21,640 nt of DNA. It comes from an uncultured Nitrospira sp. (GTDB lineage Bacteria > Nitrospirota > Nitrospiria > Nitrospirales > UBA8639). This document shows positions 7,946 to 15,203 of the stretch, one piece after another. The notes beneath the pieces were generated by a model that searched no databases, was not told the origin of the DNA, and worked only from the letters and a program-made list of their open reading frames with translations. Where the stretch lies: NCBI GenBank assembly GCA_902500695.1, contig CABVRQ010000001.1:114958-136597 (forward strand). Direction: 5' to 3'. Position numbers and translations under genes: made by a program. Positions within the stretch are counted from its first letter, which is position 1; every line of letters begins with the position of its first letter.

Positions 7946-8221
7946 TTAAGGAGTGATGAGGCGAACTTCGCTTTGAGCCTGATCGGTTTTAGAACCGGTG
8001 GAAGTCCCGCAATGGGCACAGAGATATTCGTAGAGACTTCCGGTAGGGAGCACTAAAAGAAGACGTTCACGGGCCGGTGTCGCGGTCTGACATTTTGGAC
8101 AAAACAGCAACGACGCTCGAAGCGATTCGAATTGTTTGGCTTGGCCCGAAGGAGCCGGTGGACGAGCCCCACCCATCCGTGGGGCGGGTCGAGGACCTGT
8201 GGGAAATGGCAACCTGGGCAT
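7946..8221 (-). CDS. Small zinc-ribbon protein (91 aa)
   Basis: The protein has a Pro/Gly/Arg-rich, probably disordered N-terminal third. A compact domain follows with two Cys pairs, LLFCPKCQTATPARERLLLVLP then LYEYLCAHCGTSTG. The spacing (CxxC, about 25 residues, CxxC) is that of a rubredoxin-like zinc ribbon binding one zinc ion. Such domains bind nucleic acid or protein; no further function can be read. There is no signal peptide or membrane segment. The ATG at 8221 has no strong ribosome site, and a later start (at MGGARPP) would keep the zinc ribbon intact. It converges on the MutS-like gene and stands about 140 bases from the lipoprotein gene on the same strand. Confidence 0.7.
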   Translation of the reverse strand: MPRLPFPTGPRPAPRMGGARPPAPSGQAKQFESLRASLLFCPKCQTATPARERLLLVLPTGSLYEYLCAHCGTSTGSKTDQAQSEVRLITP

Positions 8222-8364
8222 ACGCAGATCTTAGCGAAGGGCTATAGCTCGGTCAAGGTTGCGTAGCATGAGTAAGAAGACCGTATGTGGCATAACTCAA
8301 CATTTCGAAGCAGACCACTCACGCGTCACAATCACCCACCCGTGCTCCCTGTGATTGAATGCGA

Positions 8365-8841
8365 TCACTCCGGGTCCACTCCTCGCCGCTTGCCGATTTC
8401 TTGCGCAATAATGGCCTGCCAGCCTTGATTAAATAAATCTCGTGTGGCCTGTATCGTGGGGATGGGAAGGGGACCCGCTTCATGGGCCAAACGGAGTTGC
8501 TCAAAATTATCCATCATGAGCGTCAACTGCTTAGCGGTGAACTCATTCGTGTGATCGCTCTGTGCACGCAGTCGCAGGGAGCGAAGCTCGACCAGATAGT
8601 CCTGATAAAAAACCTGATCCCACGAATAGTGAGCCTGCGATTCTCCAGCGTGGGTTTCGAGTCGAGTTAAAAAGGCGTCCATCTTTTTCTGCAGTGATGT
8701 CGCAGTCCGGTCCATTTCGGGATCATAAGAGGAAATCAATGTGACGTGGCAACCAACCAGCCCCAGTTGGACACAAGCCAAAACCCATAGAAACCATCGA
8801 AAACGAAATGCGGAAGGAAATGCCATGATGTCAGGTACCAT
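8365..8841 (-). CDS. Hypothetical lipoprotein (158 aa)
   Basis: The N-terminus is a type II signal peptide: basic residues (FRFR), a hydrophobic stretch and the lipobox LVGC, so the mature protein should be lipid-anchored at the Cys. The mature part is helical and polar, with a segment MDRTATSLQKKMDAFLTRLETHAG that may form a coiled coil and a second helical block (TAKQLTLMMDNFEQLRLAHEAG). No enzyme motif is visible, and it is not assigned to a named family. The ATG at 8841 has AAAAGG about 11 bases upstream; an ATG five codons later is also possible. It lies between the zinc-ribbon and VanZ-like genes on the same strand but separated by sizeable gaps, so operon membership is not supported. 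Confidence 0.72.
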   Translation of the reverse strand: MVPDIMAFPSAFRFRWFLWVLACVQLGLVGCHVTLISSYDPEMDRTATSLQKKMDAFLTRLETHAGESQAHYSWDQVFYQDYLVELRSLRLRAQSDHTNEFTAKQLTLMMDNFEQLRLAHEAGPLPIPTIQATRDLFNQGWQAIIAQEIGKRRGVDPE

Positions 8842-9165
8842 TGGAATATTCGCCTTTTCGTTAAGATCCTAGGGTGGCAATAGCCCACCAGACATGACTT
8901 GTTTTTGAGACCCATTCCTTCCCGGTCGGATAAAGCACCATTTTGGGAAATGAAACAGCTGCGTCAGAATGTATTCTACTCACCTGTGCGCATTTGTCTA
9001 CTGGGCTTCAATGAAAAATCGATTCTGACCCAACCTCATACTCTCAACGGCCACAGAGGATTGTTGTGTTGGATGCCACCGCTGATTTCACAGATACACC
9101 TGCCAACTATTGCGATAATCTGCATGTTAGCTCGCCCGGCTCCCCCTCCATTAGTACAAACGATT
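8842..9165. other. Intergenic region, no gene recognised
   Basis: About 320 bases between the start of the lipoprotein gene and the end of the VanZ-like gene. Frames that cross it are extensions of antisense frames over the VanZ-like gene and carry no recognisable domain. A short dyad (GGTGG/CCACC at about 8873-8889) lies upstream of the lipoprotein start. Presumably this holds the lipoprotein promoter, but I see no convincing -35/-10 pair. Confidence 0.4.
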
Positions 9166-10191
9166 CTATTCCAGACGGAAATTATCGACATACAGAGAAA
9201 ATTTCTCCGGTGGGTTAATGGCAAAGAGTCGAACATTCTTAATCGCGGCGAGATCCAATTCACGGCCAACCGGGGCATGGCGAATGTCCCCCAACGGAAT
9301 GTGTATGTGATTAAGGCCAGGCGAAATTGTGATGACCTGATTAAACCGATCCGCATAGTCGTTAGTATGCTGTGCATCATGAATTCCAATGACCAGGGAT
9401 TGGACTCCCGGCAATTCTGAATACACCTCAAAGTGAAAACGCGAAAACCCTCGCCAATCCGGATAGGGCTCCTCAAGGCGAATACCTGGGTAGTGGTTCG
9501 TGTAAAACACCACGTGCCCCACGGTATCGACCCGTGGCTTCCCCCAGCCTAAGGGCGGAGCAACGATCTGAACGGCAGAGTCCCTCCCTTTGACAAACAT
9601 CATTTCCCATGCGGAAGAAAACTGAACGAGTGAAGGGAATCTGGCAGCCCGATCCCAATAGGCATAGGTCCAGACGAGCACAGGACTCAGGGCAACCACC
9701 ACAAGCAACCCGACCCCGGCATGAACCAGTTGTTTCCGTGGGGCCACCCGCCATGTTGCAACACGTCCCGTCAGATTGGGATCGTATGTCATGAAACATC
9801 CCAAGGCACTCACAGCTCCCAGAGCATCCAGAAGGAGGTCCGACCATTCGGCAAAACGAGTCGAACTGAAGAATTGTATCCCTTCAGTCAATGCACCCAG
9901 AACCACAGCCCCGACGAAGGCCATGCCATATTGGCTACCCACAGACCAACCTCGAGGCTCACCAAGCTGCCGTGCCAAATACAAAAGGATGATGGCCACA
10001 CCACCAAATAATGGAACATGACAAAAATCGTAGAAGGCTTTCAGGAGAATGGTAGGAGAGGGAACCGGAATCCACAGGAGGGCGATACAACCAAAGAGGG
10101 CCAAGGCCAGACCCGGGACCATTAACCGGGATGCCATGGATTGCTGATTGGATTTCCGGCCTGTTCGGTTTGTCACAACACGTTCGATCAA
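9166..10191 (-). CDS. VanZ-like membrane protein with C-terminal carbohydrate-binding-like domain
   Basis: 341 aa. The N-terminal half is a VanZ-like domain with about five membrane segments (roughly residues 24-42, 57-73, 88-106, 117-134 and 155-175). It carries the family residues in FYDFCHVPLFG and TEGIQFFSSTRFAEWSDLLLDALGA (acidic/Gln/Asp pattern). The C-terminal 140 residues, predicted outside the cytoplasm, look like a beta-sandwich of the galactose-binding/CBM type, with WRGFSRFHFEVYSE, LNHIHIPLGDI and a closing SLYVDNFRLE. VanZ gives teicoplanin resistance in enterococci, but most family members have no known role. The start is a TTG whose last bases overlap the lhr stop (TTGA), implying translational coupling to the helicase. 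An ATG at 10137 is an alternative start. Confidence 0.82.
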   Translation of the reverse strand: MIERVVTNRTGRKSNQQSMASRLMVPGLALALFGCIALLWIPVPSPTILLKAFYDFCHVPLFGGVAIILLYLARQLGEPRGWSVGSQYGMAFVGAVVLGALTEGIQFFSSTRFAEWSDLLLDALGAVSALGCFMTYDPNLTGRVATWRVAPRKQLVHAGVGLLVVVALSPVLVWTYAYWDRAARFPSLVQFSSAWEMMFVKGRDSAVQIVAPPLGWGKPRVDTVGHVVFYTNHYPGIRLEEPYPDWRGFSRFHFEVYSELPGVQSLVIGIHDAQHTNDYADRFNQVITISPGLNHIHIPLGDIRHAPVGRELDLAAIKNVRLFAINPPEKFSLYVDNFRLE

Positions 10192-13100
10192 GCCAGACTG
10201 ACTACTGAGGCGATATCGGCAGACGGCACACCGTTGCGGAAAAAAATGGGTTTGGATGTGTGAGCGGAGATCCGTTCTCCCGGCAAAATAATGCCGACCA
10301 GATTTAAGGGATCGGCCGCGGACAGAAGAATTTCTTGCGCTCCGGCTTGAACATCACGGCGCACCGCCCGTAATGATTCCACTGCCTCCGGCAGTGCGAA
10401 CTGTTCCCCCGTAAAGCCGGTCACAAACCGGCCACCCCGCATCTCGCCTCGCCATTCCAGCTTTCGGTACTGCACCAGCAGTTCGCGCCAGGTCACCGGC
10501 AAAGATTCTCGTTTGATCAGATCTCGAAAAACTACGCCATAGCGATGTGCCAATTGCCTGGCCCACTGTTCATGCGGGTGAAGACGAACGGGCGGCTCCT
10601 CATCATGTGCACCAGGGTCACCCTGGAACAGATCCCACCGCCCGACGCTGTGCCCCGGACGTCGCGCGCGATCCTTGCCCTCGGCACGCCGCCGTCGAGG
10701 ATCAAGCAGGGCCCGCATGGGATCAAACCCGTCAGCGGTCACCAACCCTGCTGCCACCAATTCCCATAAGGCCTGCTCCACTTCGGCGGCCAGATGTCCC
10801 GTTCGACCGGTCAGATCCGCAAAAAAACATGCGCCACGACGATCCAGACAATCTAAGACAGCTTGAGCCACGCCACTCAAATTCAGGCGGACGCCAAGCG
10901 GCCCTGCAGATGTGTCAGGTTTGGCCACCGCCAATATCCAACCCACATCCTGTCGTCGCAAAAAACTAATGGGAGCCAGCCTGGTCGGAGTCAGCGGGCG
11001 GAATGCCGGAACCGGCGCTCCTAAGTCCAAGGCAAAATCTCCTGTCCCCTGCCCTTTCCCCACCACAGGCAAGAGGGCGGCCTTACTTTCCGGAGGGGTC
11101 AGGCGTCCCCAGACCACTTCCCCGCGCAGGCACAAATTATCCAGCCATTCAGGCTGGTATTGAGCCAGGCGGGTTTTGAGGAGCGAAGGTTCCCACGCGG
11201 AAGCCGGCGCTTCAAATCCTGCCAATTGGTGAATCACCTCACGCAGACCGGCTTCTCCGTGTAATTGTGTTCCGGGCGCTCGATGCTGCCATCGAAAGAG
11301 AAAGCGCATAAAGTCTGACGCGGCGACCGGTTCAATTTCCCGGCGCAAGGCCGTCACGGTTCGGCGATGAATGCGAGCCAAAAGACTGCGGTCACACCAT
11401 TCTTCGTCGAAAGCCTGTCTGTCATTCCCCTGTTCTTCTCTCGTCGAAGAACCGGTCGATGCCTCAAGGCGGGAAGAGGAACGGAAATGACCTCGAAGGA
11501 CCAGGCCTTCTCCTTCCAATTGCAAGAGAGCCTGCTGCACCAGTGCTGTGGGGATGCTCAACTTCCCGGCCAATTCGCCAGCGGTCACCGGACCGATATG
11601 CGGGATCCAGCCTTGCACGAGATCCCGCGCGGCGGATTCTGCCGTGACCGATTGTTCCTCCACAAACGTGGACAGTGAATCCTGCAGACCGGCGATCACG
11701 TGTGCCCTTGGGAACAAGGCCTGAAGACGCGTCAGATGTTCTCTGGTGGTCCAACCCTCAACCCCCTTCGTTTCCGAAGATCCCTCAAGAGGCACCCGGA
11801 GTACCAGCACACGGCCATGCGACAGTAGCGCATCTCCATACTCCTGCCACGGCTCACTCATTGCCAATGGCAACCACCCCAGAACCTGAAGCACATCGAA
11901 CAATTCATCAGCATCGCGAACCAATGGCCAGGCTTCATCAACCACCGCCTCAATAGCGGCACCATCCAATGTCCCGATGTTCCCGTCAAAGCTGGTGGGT
12001 GCCGTTCGTCGAAGATTCACCGCGCGAGCCCGTCGCTCCTCCAGCGGCGCATCATCCAGGAAGGCATAAGGATTGGCATTCAAAATTTCATGCGCGAAGA
12101 GAGAGGGCACCGGCGATTCCACGACCCGCACCTGAATCTCGTGATTTTCTATCCGTTCGAGCACCTGTCGCAGGCCCACCAGGTCCATGGCCTCTGTTAA
12201 ACAATCACGCAGCGTTTCCTGGACCAACTGATGATCCGGCACCGGAATATCTCCGACGTGATTATCCCCGCAGGCCGCCGCCATCGGAAATGCCGCCGCT
12301 AATAAATCTTCCGCCCGCATCCGTTGAAGATGCACCGGCACACGTTTGCCGTTTTGAAACCGCAACAGCGCCAATGCACGGGTCACATTCCATCTCCAGC
12401 GTGTCAGAAACAATGGAGTTGCCAGCGTGGCTTGTATGAGCACTTCTCGCACCGTGTTGGGATGCACAAATCCAAAAATGGCCTCAAGGGGAAAACTATG
12501 CTGCTCACCAAGCGACAGCACCAACCCGTCATCAGTGGCCGCCGCCTGCAGTTCAAAATCAAAATTCACACAAAATCGTTTGCGTAATGCCAGACCCCAC
12601 GCGCGGTTGAGCCTGCCGCCAAATGGCGCATGTAGCACCAGTTGCATTCCCCCGGCTTCATCAAAGAATCGTTCGGCAATCACACAGGTCTGCGTCGGCA
12701 CGGCTCCAAGAATCTGTGTGCCTCCGGCCACATAGGCCAGCAATTGATCGGCACCCGCCGCATCAACTCCGCATTCTTCATATAACCAATGCCGCGCCGT
12801 CTCATTTCCGGAAGCCGCACCCTTCTCAATCAACTGAAAGATCTGCTCTCGCACCTCCGCCACCGCCTGAGATAATTCAAACGACCGGGAAGGCGCTTCC
12901 CCTCGCCAGAAAGGAATGTTAGGGGGGGCGCCATGCGCATCTTCCACGCGGACTTTTCCGGTTTCAATTCCACGAATGCGCCAGGAGGTCGTGCCGAGCA
13001 ACATAATATCTCCAGCCAGACTCTCAATCGCAAAATCTTCGTCCACCGTCCCCACCACGGTTCCATCCGGTTCCGCCACAACCTGATAGGTCGCCGTTTC

Positions 13101-14621
13101 AGGAATCGCTCCCCCGGAGGTCAACGCAGCCAACCGCCCTCCACGTTTTGGCCGAAGCCGGCCTTCATGACGGTCATAACTCATCAACGCATACAGCCGT
13201 CTGCGACCCGGCACAAATCCTTCGGCGACCAACTGCAGCAAGGACTCAAAGCTCTCCCACGTTAAATCCCGGTACGGATAGGCTGACCGGCACAAGGCAA
13301 AGAGATCACGCGCATCCCATTCCTGCGCCGCAACCTCTGCAATGATCTGTTGGATCAAAATATCCAGCGGGGCAGATGGAATCTCAATGGTTTCCAATTG
13401 ACCCTGCCGGATCGCCCGGACCACCGCCGCGCATTCGACTAATTCATCCCGGGTCGTACAAAACAGTCGTCCCTGTGGTACAGCCCCCACCTGATGCCCG
13501 GCCCGCCCCACACGCTGAAGACAGGTAGCAATCGCGCGAGGCGATCCGATCTGACACACCACATCAATAAAACCGATATCGATCCCCAACTCTAAGGACG
13601 CGGTCGCCACCATCACCTTAATCCGGCCCGTCTTTAATCGTTCTTCCGCATCCAAACGGAGCTTCCGTGACAAACTGCCATGGTGGGACGCTACCTGGTT
13701 TTCGCCTAAGCGTTCTTCCAGATGATGCGCTACACGTTCCGCCATCCGGCGCGTATTCACAAACACCAGGGTCGAACGATGCGGCCCGGCGATGTCGGCA
13801 ATTCGATCATAAATCTCCGACCAAATCGCATTCGTGGCGATCGCGCCCAATTCATCCTTCGGAACTTCCACCTGCAGGTCCAACCGGCGCCGATGGCCGA
13901 TATCCACAATGTGGCAATGCGATGAGTCAAAGAGGGAAGGTTGCTGATCCTTAGCACGAGACGCAGATTCACCCAATAAAAATTGTGCCACTGTTCCTAA
14001 CGGTCGCTGCGTGGCGGACAGGCCGATGCGCACCAACCGCCTGGAGGTGACGGCATCCAATCGCTCAAGAGACAGCGCCAGATGGGCGCCACGTTTATTC
14101 GGTGCGAGGGCGTGAATTTCATCAACAATGACCGTATGCACACCGGTCAGGAGTTCCCGGCTTCGCCTGGCGGTCACCAGCAGAAACAACGACTCCGGGG
14201 TCGTGACCAAAATGTGAGGCGGATGCTTGAGCTGTTGCTGCCGTTGCGCGGCGGGCGTATCCCCGGTCCGGACCTCTACCCGAATTCTCGGTCCCAAAAA
14301 CCCGGCAGACAGGGCCATCTCGCTGATCTCAGCTAGTGGCAGTTCTAAATTTTTATGGATGTCATGACTCAGCGCCCGTAGCGGGGACACGTAGATAACC
14401 TGAATGCCGTCCTCCAACTCCCCGCCAATCGCCTGTCGCAATAAATGGTCGATGCAGGTGAGAAAGGCTGCCAGCGTTTTCCCGGAGCCGGTAGGTGCGG
14501 AAATCAGCGCATGCTGTCCGGAATGAATGGCGGGCCAACTGGCTCGTTGCACATCGGTCGGCTCACCCAACCGGGTCCTGAACCATTCTTGAACAACCGG
14601 ATGAAATGAATGAAGCGGCAT
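10188..14621 (-). CDS. lhr: Lhr-type DEAD/DEAH-box ATP-dependent helicase
   Basis: 1477 aa, the normal size of long Lhr (E. coli Lhr is about 1538). Superfamily 2 motifs are complete: Q motif near residue 25, Walker A APTGSGKT (42-49), motif Ia YVSPLRALSHD, TPES (141-144), DEIH (167-170) and SAT (202-204). The second RecA domain includes ATASLELGIDIG and QRVGRAGH. The winged-helix and Lhr core region follow, then a long C-terminal extension (from about residue 880) typical of bacterial Lhr. Family members unwind DNA or RNA-DNA hybrids in an ATP-dependent way and are linked to DNA repair. The downstream VanZ-like gene overlaps the stop codon. A second, decayed copy of the first 50 codons lies at 17166-17310. 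No clear ribosome site precedes the ATG. Confidence 0.93.
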   Translation of the reverse strand: MPLHSFHPVVQEWFRTRLGEPTDVQRASWPAIHSGQHALISAPTGSGKTLAAFLTCIDHLLRQAIGGELEDGIQVIYVSPLRALSHDIHKNLELPLAEISEMALSAGFLGPRIRVEVRTGDTPAAQRQQQLKHPPHILVTTPESLFLLVTARRSRELLTGVHTVIVDEIHALAPNKRGAHLALSLERLDAVTSRRLVRIGLSATQRPLGTVAQFLLGESASRAKDQQPSLFDSSHCHIVDIGHRRRLDLQVEVPKDELGAIATNAIWSEIYDRIADIAGPHRSTLVFVNTRRMAERVAHHLEERLGENQVASHHGSLSRKLRLDAEERLKTGRIKVMVATASLELGIDIGFIDVVCQIGSPRAIATCLQRVGRAGHQVGAVPQGRLFCTTRDELVECAAVVRAIRQGQLETIEIPSAPLDILIQQIIAEVAAQEWDARDLFALCRSAYPYRDLTWESFESLLQLVAEGFVPGRRRLYALMSYDRHEGRLRPKRGGRLAALTSGGAIPETATYQVVAEPDGTVVGTVDEDFAIESLAGDIMLLGTTSWRIRGIETGKVRVEDAHGAPPNIPFWRGEAPSRSFELSQAVAEVREQIFQLIEKGAASGNETARHWLYEECGVDAAGADQLLAYVAGGTQILGAVPTQTCVIAERFFDEAGGMQLVLHAPFGGRLNRAWGLALRKRFCVNFDFELQAAATDDGLVLSLGEQHSFPLEAIFGFVHPNTVREVLIQATLATPLFLTRWRWNVTRALALLRFQNGKRVPVHLQRMRAEDLLAAAFPMAAACGDNHVGDIPVPDHQLVQETLRDCLTEAMDLVGLRQVLERIENHEIQVRVVESPVPSLFAHEILNANPYAFLDDAPLEERRARAVNLRRTAPTSFDGNIGTLDGAAIEAVVDEAWPLVRDADELFDVLQVLGWLPLAMSEPWQEYGDALLSHGRVLVLRVPLEGSSETKGVEGWTTREHLTRLQALFPRAHVIAGLQDSLSTFVEEQSVTAESAARDLVQGWIPHIGPVTAGELAGKLSIPTALVQQALLQLEGEGLVLRGHFRSSSRLEASTGSSTREEQGNDRQAFDEEWCDRSLLARIHRRTVTALRREIEPVAASDFMRFLFRWQHRAPGTQLHGEAGLREVIHQLAGFEAPASAWEPSLLKTRLAQYQPEWLDNLCLRGEVVWGRLTPPESKAALLPVVGKGQGTGDFALDLGAPVPAFRPLTPTRLAPISFLRRQDVGWILAVAKPDTSAGPLGVRLNLSGVAQAVLDCLDRRGACFFADLTGRTGHLAAEVEQALWELVAAGLVTADGFDPMRALLDPRRRRAEGKDRARRPGHSVGRWDLFQGDPGAHDEEPPVRLHPHEQWARQLAHRYGVVFRDLIKRESLPVTWRELLVQYRKLEWRGEMRGGRFVTGFTGEQFALPEAVESLRAVRRDVQAGAQEILLSAADPLNLVGIILPGERISAHTSKPIFFRNGVPSADIASVVSLA

Positions 14622-14930
14622 ACAATCAGCCAGATTCTCAGATTCCCGACGTCACAGGTCAATGAACGTAAAACAGCCCTGTTTGCAGAAAATAGATAGC
14701 GCCTCGTGGGTAGAGAATAGGAAATTGTAGAAATGCGACTCGGCTTTTTCACCCACACCAGGATTGCAATAGGTCACTTCCGCACCGACCTCACCAAAGC
14801 CCGATCGGTCAAACGCCTGTTGCCTTCTCATATACAGCGTCGCTAAACGAAAAGCGTTGTCGCCTCGCTCGACCCGTGTTAGTCTTACCGTCAACAATCG
14901 ATTAACCGTCACTCTCAGGGGAGTGGCCCC

Positions 14931-14936
14931 ATTATA
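14931..14936 (-). promoter_or_regulatory. Candidate -10 box upstream of lhr
   Basis: On the minus strand a perfect TATAAT is followed about ten bases later by a small dyad (CACTC/GAGTG, 14910-14925). No good -35 box is seen. It would start a transcript reading towards lhr with a leader of roughly 300 bases. Motif evidence only. Confidence 0.25.
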
Positions 14937-14960
14937 TACTTATGCTCTTTATCTGTGTGA

Positions 14961-15058
14961 CCTGAAAATTTTTGAAAGTCGAGATATCGCATTTTGGTGA
15001 ATTCCAGTTGTGTTGTCCTGCAAGGATTTTTCTCTCCTGCCTTTCAAAATTTTTCGGG
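14961..15058. repeat. 18-base inverted repeat with ~60-base spacer
   Basis: The left arm cctgaaaatttttgaaag (14961-14978) and the right arm ctttcaaaatttttcggg (15041-15058) match in inverse orientation at about 16 of 18 positions. Both arms are flanked by related sequences (cgagatatcgcat and tctcgatatgcgac), so the symmetry extends further in rearranged form. It could be a long hairpin, a pair of binding sites or ends of a small element. Confidence 0.55.
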
Positions 15059-15203
15059 CATTTTATCTCGATATGCGACATGATGGTGGTGTAGTCTAGT
15101 GGCTGTATCTCTGAGCTACGACCGATAACATGAGGTCGGCTCGGAACAATGACAAGCCAATCCCTCTCCAAACATTATAAACATTCAGGTTTCTTCTTTT
15201 CTA

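Larger units (their letters stand above)
14622..15203. other. AT-richer intergenic region between lhr and the acyltransferase
   Basis: About 580 bases between divergent genes. A minus-strand frame (14652-14912, GTG start, no ribosome site) has no recognisable domain and I do not call it. A TATAAT on the minus strand (14931-14936) could serve lhr with a leader of about 300 bases. A long inverted repeat occupies 14961-15058. The remainder is more AT-rich than the lhr side and resembles the acyltransferase gene in composition. No RNA gene was found. Confidence 0.45.

Noticed and set aside
11969..12439. 156-codon plus-strand frame and many others opposite lhr
   Set aside because: Pro/Arg/His-rich shadows of the lhr codons, with no domain or ribosome site.
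14652..14912. 86-codon minus-strand frame just upstream of lhr
   Set aside because: It starts with GTG without a ribosome site, shows no domain, and has a composition that does not look like a conserved protein. Treated as part of the lhr leader region.
15085..15150. tRNA-like start (GGTGGTGTAGTCTAGTGGC)
   Set aside because: Only the D-arm/A-box-like part resembles a tRNA. There is no T-loop consensus, no matching acceptor stem and no plausible anticodon arm.
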